A DNA stretch of 64,000 nucleotides from Halomicronema sp. CCY15110 (GTDB lineage Bacteria; Cyanobacteriota; Cyanobacteriia; Phormidesmidales; Phormidesmidaceae): contig NZ_JACSWC010000315.1 of the NCBI RefSeq assembly GCF_016888165.1, forward strand, positions 1 to 64,000, written 5' to 3'. Numbering within the stretch: position 1 is the stretch's first letter; each line of letters opens with the position of its first letter. Made by a program: the position numbers and the translations under genes. The notes beneath the pieces were generated by a model, which saw only the letters and a list, made by a program, of their open reading frames with translations, was not told the DNA's origin and made no database searches. Shown here piece after piece: positions 1-8,100 of the stretch.

Positions 1-2
1 CC

Positions 3-926
3 CAGACGGGAACGGCCACCCCGCTGGCTGCGGCCCAGGGGCAAGCGGTGAACTGTCTGGGTTGCTCGGCCCAGGGCGATCTGTGGGCTTGGGGCGGCCA
101 AGCGGGGGAGCTGTGCCTCTGGCAAGCGCAGACCAGTCAACCGTCGGTGCTGGCTGCTTACGATGGAGCCTGGATTGATACTTTGGCTTGGCACCCCACC
201 TTGCCACTGCTGGCTTATGGCATTGGCTCTACGGTGCATATTTGGGAGGCGACCACCCAGCAGGCGGTTGCCGCTCTCAATTTTGAAGCATCATCGGCGC
301 TACATTTGGCCTGGCATCCTCAGGGCGATCGCTTGGCGGTGAGCGGGCACGGTGGGGTCAAAGTCTGGTCGCAGGCTGATTGGACCGCGCCCCCAACGGC
401 GATCGACGTACCAGGGGCGAGTTTGTGTTGCGCGTGGTCTGCCGATGGTCGTTATCTGGGCTCCGGCAACTTAGACCGCACCCTCACCGTGACCGAATGG
501 GGCAGTCCCCCTCCATGGCTAATGCAGGGGTTTCCCGGCAAGGTCAGACAAATTGATTGGTCAATGCCGGATACGTCTTTGGGGTCGCCGTTAGTGGCGG
601 CAGCTTGTGTCGAGGGCATCACCGTGTGGGAACGGGGCCCCCAGGCGAAAAAAGGCGGCTGGCAGTCCCAAGTTTTGCAACATCACCAAGACCGGGTGAA
701 TGCGATCGCGTTTCAGCCCAATTCCTTGCTACTAGCGTCGGCAGGGCAGGATGGCCGGGTAGCCCTGTGGCGTGAGGGTCGCAAACTAGATCAATCGCTC
801 CAAGTATTTTCCACAGGCGTTTCTACCCTCGCTTGGTCACCCACAGGCGATCGCCTATTGGCCGGAGGCAACAACGGCGAAGTCGTCCTTTGGCAAGTGT
901 CGCGCCGCGCGCAAGGATTTGGCTAA
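3..926 (+). CDS. WD40 repeat protein, C-terminal part (5' end outside window)
   Basis: The reading frame is open from the left edge, so the true start lies upstream; a GTG at 48 is only the first possible start inside the window. The product is a run of WD40-type blades. Recurring signs are W/F-x-P/Q-x-G-D-R-L-A/L strands, S/G-G-x-D/G-G-x-V-x-L/V-W endings, and phrases such as AWHPQGDRLAVSG, AWSADGRYLGSG, AFQPNSLLLASAGQDG and AWSPTGDRLLAGG. This predicts a beta-propeller scaffold for protein contacts rather than an enzyme. About six blades are visible, so perhaps one blade or an N-terminal domain is missing. The specific partner cannot be told from sequence. Confidence 0.85.
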   Translation, partial: QTGTATPLAAAQGQAVNCLGCSAQGDLWAWGGQAGELCLWQAQTSQPSVLAAYDGAWIDTLAWHPTLPLLAYGIGSTVHIWEATTQQAVAALNFEASSALHLAWHPQGDRLAVSGHGGVKVWSQADWTAPPTAIDVPGASLCCAWSADGRYLGSGNLDRTLTVTEWGSPPPWLMQGFPGKVRQIDWSMPDTSLGSPLVAAACVEGITVWERGPQAKKGGWQSQVLQHHQDRVNAIAFQPNSLLLASAGQDGRVALWREGRKLDQSLQVFSTGVSTLAWSPTGDRLLAGGNNGEVVLWQVSRRAQGFG

Positions 927-1288
927 TCCCCTGGTTTGCCGTGTAAAGCTGAACCCGCTTCCTTCCTTAGTCATCCATTAGGCAGCTTGATCTTGGGGTC
1001 AACTTTTGGTGTCGGCCTGAGCTCCTTGTGGATAAGCGGGCTCAAAAATTAGGGCGATCGCCCCGCAAGACGACAATATTGCGCTACCTTGACTGCGTTA
1101 GATTGGATCCACGAAAAAATCAAAACGTTGTCATCGGCACATCGCAGAACCAGCGCTAATTGTCCCTCTCCGTGAGCGATCGTTTCGGCCAGACAAATTA
1201 CGGTGTTGCGTTTGATTGCGAAGAGCAACAGTTCTTAACCAGCGATCTCGGAAGCATCTCAAAGACCCCAAAGCGTTTCCAGCAAAGG

Positions 1289-1311
1289 AAAAAAGCCCGT
1301 AAGCCGGGCTT
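1289..1311 (-). terminator. Orphan intrinsic terminator, minus strand
   Basis: AAGCCCG (1293-1299) pairs perfectly with CGGGCTT (1305-1311) around a five-base loop. Six A residues (1289-1294) on the plus strand give a U-tract for a minus-strand transcript. No minus-strand gene lies upstream of it, so it may end a small or antisense RNA that starts within about 100-200 bases (see findings). Confidence 0.5.
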
Positions 1312-1370
1312 GCCAAGTAGCTCAATTATTGCGAAATGTAAACAAAAAGACGTCATACTGGCATTCTGTC

Positions 1371-1400
1371 TTGACAGTCATGGTGGATTGTCGCTACCTT
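1371..1400 (+). promoter_or_regulatory. Putative sigma70-type promoter
   Basis: TTGACA (1371-1376) is followed after 18 bases by TACCTT (1395-1400), about 38 bases before the ATG at 1438. The -35 box is perfect and the -10 box is moderate. It would drive the ribbon-helix-helix gene and possibly ycf46. Confidence 0.45.
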
Positions 1401-1437
1401 GACATCCATACCCGGGTCACGTCAGTTGGAATGCGAC

Positions 1438-1788
1438 ATGGAAGACCAGCAAAAAGCTACTAAAGTTACGCTCTACCTCACATCAGACTTGCATCGTCAA
1501 TTGAAAATTCGTTCAGCGGTTGATGGTGAGCCGATGTCTTCGCTAGCTGAGAAGGCGCTCCAGTTTTATTTGTCACATTCTGATGTCGTCGAAGAAGTTT
1601 CAAGTCACGGCAGCACCCATCGAACTTACAGCTGTCCTAGTTGTTCCGACGCGGTCGTGGTTAGGGATGGTGACCTCATGTCGGTCAAAGATGTGTCTGG
1701 GTCGTCGGACGACGAGTTAACAGTCGGAGTTTCTGATGTGATTTCGGGCGGTTCGCGTCCCGAAGAAGGCCAACTGGTTCACTGCTAG
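1438..1788 (+). CDS. Small ribbon-helix-helix-like protein upstream of ycf46
   Basis: This encodes 116 residues. The N-terminal part (residues 5-45) reads ATKVTLYLTSDLHRQLKIR...MSSLAEKALQFYL, the strand-helix-helix pattern of CopG/Arc-type DNA-binding proteins. The rest is acidic and serine-rich, with one CPSC pair near residue 66 and a final HC. I chose the ATG at 1438 because the longer reading has only a TTG at 1399 that sits inside the promoter -10 box. The gene precedes ycf46 by 89 bases on the same strand. In Synechocystis a small hypothetical gene (slr0373) likewise precedes the ycf46 homologue slr0374 in a stress-responsive operon, as I recall it; whether it is homologous is not tested. 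A regulatory role is inferred, not shown. Confidence 0.7.
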   Translation: MEDQQKATKVTLYLTSDLHRQLKIRSAVDGEPMSSLAEKALQFYLSHSDVVEEVSSHGSTHRTYSCPSCSDAVVVRDGDLMSVKDVSGSSDDELTVGVSDVISGGSRPEEGQLVHC

Positions 1789-1877
1789 GTTGGTGGCCCT
1801 TTTGGTCAGGGGTTTTGTTCGCGCTTTGGGTCGATGTTTCGCCGCTTCTTAAGCGAATGTAGTGTCAGGAAGAAGTC

Positions 1878-3392
1878 ATGAGAGAAGATCTCAACATACT
1901 CGTACAGGCGCAATATCCCCTCGTTTACTTAGTAACCTTCGAGGAAGAGCGGGCTGAGCAGGCGGTTGCGAGCGTAGCTCAGCAGTTGCGGCCCCAGCGG
2001 CGGATCTTTACCTGGACAATGACCCATGGCATTGTCGAGTATGGTCAACCTCGTAATGTCACTCAGCACAACAGTACGGTGTCTCCTGAAGCGGCTGTCG
2101 AGTGGGTAACCCGTCAACGAGAGCCTGGGATCTACATCTTCAAGGATTTGCATCCGTTCAAAGACTCTCCCGCAGTGACTCGTTGCTTACGGGATGCGAT
2201 CGCTAGCTTTAAAGACGCTCAGAAGACTATCGTCCTGATGTCGCCCGTGCAGGAAATTCCTGTGGAACTCGAAAAGGAAGTCGTTGTACTTGATTTCCCG
2301 CCACCCACCATGGCTGAGTTGAACACGGTGCTTAGCAGCGAATTAGATGTGGCCAAGTCGACTCGTATCACGACGGACGTGCGTGAGAAGCTTTTGAAGG
2401 CAGCCTTAGGTCTGACACGGGACGAAGCCGAAAAGGTCTATCGCAAGGCCCGAGTCACGGCGGGCAAGCTTACCGAGAGCGAGGTTGACATCGTTCTCAC
2501 TGAGAAAAAGCAACTGATTCGGCGCAACGGCATTCTCGAATTCATGGAAGTTGATGAAACCATCAATTCCGTTGGTGGTTTGGAAGAGCTGAAGCACTGG
2601 CTGACCCAACGCTCTAATGCTTTCACCGAGCGGGCGCGGGAATATGGGTTGCCTCAGCCGAAAGGCATGTTGATTTTGGGTGTCCCCGGCTGTGGTAAGT
2701 CGTTGATTGCTAAGACGACTTCGCGTTTGTGGGGACTGCCGCTGTTACGACTAGATTTGGGGCGCGTTTATGACGGCTCCACGGTGGGGCGATCGGAGGC
2801 TAATCTACGCAATGCCTTGCGCACTGCTGAATCCATTTCGCCAGCTATCCTCTTTATTGATGAAATTGATAAAGCCTTCGCAGGTAGTTCGGGTTCGTCA
2901 GATTCTGATGGGGGGACCTCTAGTCGGATATTTGGTACCTTCTTAACATGGATGCAGGAAAAAAGATCCCCTGTATTTGTGATGGCCACGGCCAACCGGG
3001 TTGAACGGTTACCTGGTGAGTTTCTCCGGAAAGGTCGATTTGACGAAATCTTCTTTGTGGATTTGCCGAATGAGGAAGAGCGTCAAGAAATTTTCAATAT
3101 TCACTTGCAGAAGCGCCGCCGTGATATCGAGCGGTTTGATCTGCTTCAGTTAGTTAAAGTTTGTGATGGGTTCTCGGGCGCAGAAATTGAGCAGGGCATT
3201 ATTTCGGCGATGTATGAAGCCTTTGCCCAAGATCGAGAGTTTACCCAACTAGACATTATTGCTGCAATTCGGTCAACGATGCCCCTGTCGAAGACGATGA
3301 ATGAACAGGTGACCGCCCTGCGCGATTGGGCGCGTCAGCGGGCACGGCCGGCTGCAGCCTCCGTCGCTGAATACCAGCGTATGGAGTTTTAA
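1878..3392 (+). CDS. ycf46: Ycf46-like AAA ATPase
   Basis: This is a 504-residue AAA ATPase of the cyanobacterial/red-algal plastid Ycf46 family. Residues 1-225 form the family-specific N-terminal region (MREDLNILVQAQYPLVYLVT). The AAA core runs from about 230 to 470: Walker A GVPGCGKS at 268-275, Walker B ILFIDEID at 324-331, and an SRH-like ANRVERLPGEFLRKGRFDE near 372-390 with its arginines. The length matches Synechocystis Slr0374. The family is reported to affect photosynthetic carbon use and stress response, but its substrate is unknown. It lacks the membrane segments and protease domain of FtsH. AGGAAG lies about 5 bases before the ATG. It lies between a ribbon-helix-helix gene and ycf35. 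Confidence 0.93.
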   Translation: MREDLNILVQAQYPLVYLVTFEEERAEQAVASVAQQLRPQRRIFTWTMTHGIVEYGQPRNVTQHNSTVSPEAAVEWVTRQREPGIYIFKDLHPFKDSPAVTRCLRDAIASFKDAQKTIVLMSPVQEIPVELEKEVVVLDFPPPTMAELNTVLSSELDVAKSTRITTDVREKLLKAALGLTRDEAEKVYRKARVTAGKLTESEVDIVLTEKKQLIRRNGILEFMEVDETINSVGGLEELKHWLTQRSNAFTERAREYGLPQPKGMLILGVPGCGKSLIAKTTSRLWGLPLLRLDLGRVYDGSTVGRSEANLRNALRTAESISPAILFIDEIDKAFAGSSGSSDSDGGTSSRIFGTFLTWMQEKRSPVFVMATANRVERLPGEFLRKGRFDEIFFVDLPNEEERQEIFNIHLQKRRRDIERFDLLQLVKVCDGFSGAEIEQGIISAMYEAFAQDREFTQLDIIAAIRSTMPLSKTMNEQVTALRDWARQRARPAAASVAEYQRMEF

Positions 3393-3422
3393 GGCTTTTT
3401 CTCTGATCCGTCAGGGAAAAGG

Positions 3423-3444
3423 GCTAGCATTTTTGCTAGCGTTT
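3423..3444 (+). terminator. Weak hairpin after ycf46
   Basis: GCTAGCA (3423-3429) pairs perfectly with TGCTAGC (3434-3440) around a TTTT loop, 31 bases after the ycf46 stop. Only GTTTAT follows, so termination is likely partial and readthrough into ycf35 is possible. Confidence 0.4.
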
Positions 3445-3537
3445 ATCTCGAAGGTTGATTAGGGATTCATCCCCTGTCCGTCTTCATCTCTCTCAAACCT
3501 CGTTGTCTCTCTCAAGTTCTCTCCAGGAGGAAACACC

Positions 3538-3888
3538 ATGTCTCACTTCAGCACCTTGCGCACGAAAGTGACCGACGCTGTAGTTCTTAAGCAGTCTCTC
3601 TGCGACCTCGGCATTTCGGTGAAGACCGAAGCTGATGTCCGCGGCTATAACGGTCAGCGCGTTCGTGCCGACATCGTTGCTGTTCTCGAAGGCGAATATG
3701 ATCTGGGCTGGTCTCGCAATGCTGATGGCAGCTTTGATCTCATCGCTGACCTCTGGGGTGTTGCTAAAAAGCACAACCAGACTGAGTTGATCAATTCGAT
3801 CAACCAAAAGTATGCAGTTAACAAGACCTTGGCTGAAGTCAAGCGTCCTGGCTTGCAAAACGCTAACGTCAAGTTGGTGCTTCAGTAA
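3538..3888 (+). CDS. ycf35: Ycf35 family protein (DUF1257)
   Basis: This encodes 116 residues beginning MSHFSTLRTKVTD, matching the DUF1257/Ycf35 family conserved in cyanobacteria and some algal plastids. Family features visible are the MSHFST start, a middle GYDLGWSRN-like segment (here EYDLGWSRNADGSFDLIAD) and a helical C-terminus rich in N, K and V. The biochemical role is unknown. A strong AGGAGG Shine-Dalgarno site lies 8 bases before the ATG, unusually good for a cyanobacterial gene, and together with the terminator after it suggests a well-expressed, independently ended transcript. It lies 145 bases after ycf46 on the same strand. Confidence 0.93.
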   Translation: MSHFSTLRTKVTDAVVLKQSLCDLGISVKTEADVRGYNGQRVRADIVAVLEGEYDLGWSRNADGSFDLIADLWGVAKKHNQTELINSINQKYAVNKTLAEVKRPGLQNANVKLVLQ

Positions 3889-3913
3889 GCTCAATTGCGT
3901 TCCCAGATATTTT

Positions 3914-3948
3914 GGGTGACTCTGTTTTTGCAGAGTTGCCCATTTTTT
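3914..3948 (+). terminator. Intrinsic terminator of ycf35
   Basis: GGGTGACTCTG (3914-3924) pairs with CAGAGTTGCCC (3931-3941), eleven pairs with two G-U, followed by six T residues at 3943-3948. It lies 26 bases after the ycf35 stop. Confidence 0.8.
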
Positions 3949-4570
3949 ATGACTTATTGTTAGTGGTTAAGGTCAAAGATTTCTACAACCGGAGGGAGAT
4001 GCCCGCAAGTATTTTCCGGAAGGTAATCATTAGGCAAAAACTCCGGTGTTCTCGCTGATTGAGAACCTTTACTGTTATCGAACAAGTTTGCTATTTGGCC
4101 AGGAAAATAGCAGAGTCGCCGAAGTATAGATCGCATCATTTTGTCCAACGTTTGAACTTTTTGTTGGGCCAACTTTGGGCGGTTAAACCTCTGAGTAAAG
4201 GTGAGATGATGTCTTTATCTGGTATCGAAGCCCATCCTGATTTGTCTCGTAATTTAATTCCTTCAGGGCATCTTAATCTGATGGGGACGATTAAGACGTC
4301 GGAGGCGAATGATTCAGGATGTCGAGCGATCGCGGCAGGGAAATCAGGGGACAAGCATCCCAACGGTGAATCGGTATTGATATGGATACCGTCGAGGACT
4401 TGTGTGCTTGCGGTAATCGGCACCTTGACTGGTGGGCATCTATAGCTTTGTCCGCGATCTTCAGATAGGTGCATTTCAGCCTGGCAAAGTCACTCCTGGT
4501 TGAGGTCAGGTAAATTGCATGGTGATGGAGTGGTTTAATAGAACTGCTTTGTTGGTTTTGATGTCTGGTT
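3949..4570. other. Intergenic region, about 620 bp
   Basis: A plus-strand ORF at 4059-4445 and two minus-strand ORFs cover parts of it, but their translations show no domain, no good ribosome site and no family resemblance. I see nothing functional here. Confidence 0.5.
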
Positions 4571-5146
4571 ATGGTGAAGTGCCCTAAGGAACTGAAGGTC
4601 GATCTCAGCGATGGCATGTTGTCTGGCGACCTGTCGGCCCTGTGTTGTCCCGACTGTCGCGGCGCGTGGATTCGACCTGAAAGCTATGCTGAGTGGCAAA
4701 ATCAGCGCGGGGTTGGCCGCGACGCTGAGCCCGAGGTGGCGGTGGTTCCCAGCCAAGCTCCGATCGACTTTCAACCCTCATCCTTGGATAATCGGGCTGC
4801 CCTTTGTCCTGACTGTAAGAACTATCTAGTTCGAGGGCGAGTGCAGCTATCAGGGACGACATTTTTTGTGGAACGGTGTCCCAACTGTCGTGGCTATTGG
4901 TGCGATCGCGGTGAATGGGAAGTCTTGCAACGGCTCCGGTTAGACGAACATTTGGACTATATCTTTAGCGACCAATGGCAAAGTAAGGTTAAAGTGTTGG
5001 ACTTTGCCGCGCGAGAAAAAGCTGCCACCATTGACAAACTAGGACCAGAAATTGCCAACAAAGTCTTTGAGCTAGCACAACTGTTGGAAGCTCATCCCGA
5101 TGGCGATTTTGGCGTGGCGTATTTGATGCGACGGTTTGAAGAGTAA
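4571..5146 (+). CDS. Zinc-ribbon (zf-TFIIB type) protein
   Basis: This encodes 191 residues with two TFIIB-type zinc ribbons. The first (residues 4-30) keeps C4, C26 and C29 but lacks the second cysteine of the N-terminal knuckle, so it looks degenerate. The second is complete: CPDC at 79-82 and CPNC at 103-106, followed by the RGYWCDRGEW sequence typical of this family. Residues 120-191 are helical and charged, ending in LMRRFEE. A TGA at 4559 in the same frame makes the ATG at 4571 the first possible start. The function is unknown; metal-dependent protein or nucleic-acid binding is plausible. It stands alone, converging on the giant kinase gene. Confidence 0.85.
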   Translation: MVKCPKELKVDLSDGMLSGDLSALCCPDCRGAWIRPESYAEWQNQRGVGRDAEPEVAVVPSQAPIDFQPSSLDNRAALCPDCKNYLVRGRVQLSGTTFFVERCPNCRGYWCDRGEWEVLQRLRLDEHLDYIFSDQWQSKVKVLDFAAREKAATIDKLGPEIANKVFELAQLLEAHPDGDFGVAYLMRRFEE

Positions 5147-5162
5147 TTAACTTGAAGAGTCA

Positions 5163-8100
5163 TCAACCCAGCGATTCGGTGTGCGCATAAACGCAGTAAC
5201 GATCGCGCCCCTGTTGTTTGGCTTGATAGAGCGCTTTGTCCGCTTGAGCGATGAGGTTTTTCGGCTCGCTGTCAGGGTGTGGAACCTGGCTTGCGATGCC
5301 CATGCTGAGGGTGACGTAGGTGGCAACTTCTGAGCGGTTGTGGATAATCGCTAGAGCCGTTACGGTCTGTTGGATAGTTGTGGCGATCGCGATCGCACCT
5401 GCTGCTGTGGTCTCAGGCAATACAATGGCAAATTCTTCGCCGCCATAGCGGGCCACCATATCTGCCGATCGATTTACCACCTGGGCGACGGCCTGTGCCA
5501 AGCGCACCAAACAATCATCGCCCGCTTGGTGACCATACTCGTCGTTATAGCGCTTAAAGAAATCAACATCAAACAAAATCAGCGAGAGTGGTTTTTGGGC
5601 GCGTTGCAGTCGTTGCCATTCCGTTGCCAGTTTCTGGTCAAAGGAGCGGCGATTTGAGACTTGAGTCAGCCCATCAACATTCGCGAGTCGATGCAGTTCC
5701 TGATTGGCTAAAAGCAATTGCTCTTGGGCGCGCTGACGTTCTTGCACTTCTTGCGCTAACTCGGCGGTACGCTGATGAACGGCCTGTTCCAATTCATGGG
5801 AGTAATCGGCCAAGAGCTTTTGGGCGCGTTGGCGCTCGGTAATGTCTTGAAAGACAGCGATGACGTACTTGAGATGTCCTGACTCGGTCATAATCGGAGC
5901 ACTGTGCAGCTCAATCGGAATGGTGCGATCGCCGGCGCAAATGGCTAAATCATCAACGGCACTGGCAATTCCCAGCAGGGCCTGGCGGATAGGTAACTTT
6001 TCGGCTGGGTAACGATCGCCGGTTTCGACCACCTGAGCCTCAAAAAGGTGGGCTAGGGGGGCCACGTTGCTGCTGTCCGCCACTGCCCCGTTCAACAAAG
6101 CATGAGCCTGCTGATTCATATAATGGGGGGTGCCATTGCTCCGAAAAATGCCCACCCCGATGGGCATCGCTTCAATAAATTGCATCAGTTGCCGTTCGCT
6201 CTCGCGGGTTTGTTCGTACAACCGCGCATTGTCGAGCGAGATTGCCGCTTGGGCCGAGATCAAATTCACGAGCTCTAAGCGTTGTGGGGTGAAAGCTCCG
6301 GCGACCAAATTATTTTCTAGGTAAATAATGCCAGCGAGTTTGCCCTGGTTATGCAAGGGGGCACACAATAGCGATCGCGGCTGCTGGGTTTGAATATAAA
6401 CGTCTTGTTGAAACTGTCTGGCTTGGGTGGCGTCATTTAACACGACGCTATCGCCCGTGCGCGCCACGTAGTTGACCACCCCGATGGCGAGGCGATCGCT
6501 GGCCGCCGCCAACCTGGCATTGGTGAGGTCAACCTTCGCCGCAGCCATCTCATAACTCGCCGCAATCTCTAATTGACCATCGACCTCAAAGAGCAACAGA
6601 CCTCGCTGCGCCCCCGCATTTTCAAGCAGCAACTGCATCAGCGTGGCCAAAAGCTGGTCAAGTTGAATCTCTTCGGCAATGGTTTTCGCTGTTTCAATGA
6701 CCGTCAGTAAGTCCAAGTCTTGATTTAAATGATTGCCCGTGCTCGGTTGCCGGTGTCCGGATGTTAGGGTCTGAGCCTGGTTGAGCCCCTGGACTGGTCG
6801 CTCTAGCTGAAGATGTTCGCCAAAGCTGGCCTCCATCTGGGCGACTTTGGCCGTTGCCCCCCACTGGCGGTACAAAAACACCGCTTCTTGAAAATAGGCT
6901 CGCGCCACGATTAAGCGCTGTTGGGCCAGATAAAATCGGGCGGCCCGTTCGCAAGCGAGGCCCGCTTCGACCATAAAGTCACTTTGCAGCGCTAGGTCAA
7001 TGGCCCGATCATAGGCTGCACTTGCCGCGTTATGCCGCCGCTGCAAACGATGAAGCTCGGCCTCGACCAAGGCGAGCTTGTGTCCATAGTTCGCTGGGGC
7101 TGACTTGGCCCAACGGTTGAGCTGACGGCGGTGATGGCGCACTGTGCGCAAGAGCGATCGCCGCCGAACTGGACTGGCAGATTCTGCCACCGCTAGCCGT
7201 GCCAAGGCATCATAAAACACGTACCAACCTGAGATATACAAGGCGACCACAGATTTGATGTAGGGCTTTGCCTGATCGGCACTGGCAACCGCCTGATCTG
7301 GCTGATCAAACCAATACAGCAGAAAAAGTTTGTAACTGTGCAGGTAAAAAATCGCTGTGCGGTAATCATCTGTGAGGTGCTGTGGCAACAGTTTGGCCGC
7401 GTTATAAAAAGGCCCCTCCAGGCGTAACCGCAGGTCGCCATTGGTCGTCAAAGCATGGATAACTTGCCGCGACTGCTGAATGAGTTCATAAATCGGCTGC
7501 TTCTTAAATTTCAGCACTGCAGCGGCGAGGGTGTCAGCCTGTTCGGCAAGTTCAGGAAGTGATTCGCCCAGGAACAACCGATGCATAATTGACATTTGTC
7601 CGCAAAAGCTCGCATACTCCAAATCCCCCGTTTCGCAGCCTAGCTGAAATCCCTGCTGGAGTTCTGGCAGGGTGGTGGCGAGTGGCTCACGCCAGTGGCG
7701 AATAAAAGTGTTCATTACAAATAGGGTGCGCGCCGATAAGGCCCGAGTGCCGCAGCGATCAAGGAGGGCGATCGCCAGTTGCCCATACTGATAGCCACCC
7801 TTTAAGTCGCCAACGACACCGCACATAATTAGGCCGTACATGGCATAAGAGAAGGCGGAGTCAGGCAAATTGCCCTGCTGTGCAGACAGTTCTACTTGCC
7901 TAAACACGGTGAGAGGAAACAGGTTAGGCACTGCGAGATAAGTCGCCGAAGCAATGCTGGCTAAGACTTTGGTCGCCGCGATCGCTTCCGGGGTCTGCAT
8001 TTCTGGCAGTCGCGCCAGCTTGTCGGTCGGTTTGCCCCATAGGGCTAGCTTGGCTCGTCCTAACCCCCATACAATCTGGAACTGGCTGGGCTGCGCCGGC

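Larger units (their letters stand above)
927..1437. other. Intergenic region, about 510 bp
   Basis: There is no convincing gene here; the short ORFs in both directions lack family features. It contains a hairpin with a T-tract on the minus strand (1289-1311) and a sigma70-like promoter at 1371-1400 pointing at the ribbon-helix-helix gene. Both are listed separately. Confidence 0.6.

Noticed and set aside
1131-1402. ORFs of 64 and 80 codons on opposite strands of the first intergenic region
   Set aside because: Translations are random in character, with no ribosome site, and one overlaps the hairpin at 1289-1311.
4059-4445. 128-codon plus-strand ORF after ycf35
   Set aside because: No domain-like pattern, no ribosome site, and two opposite-strand ORFs over the same bases are equally open; likely chance.
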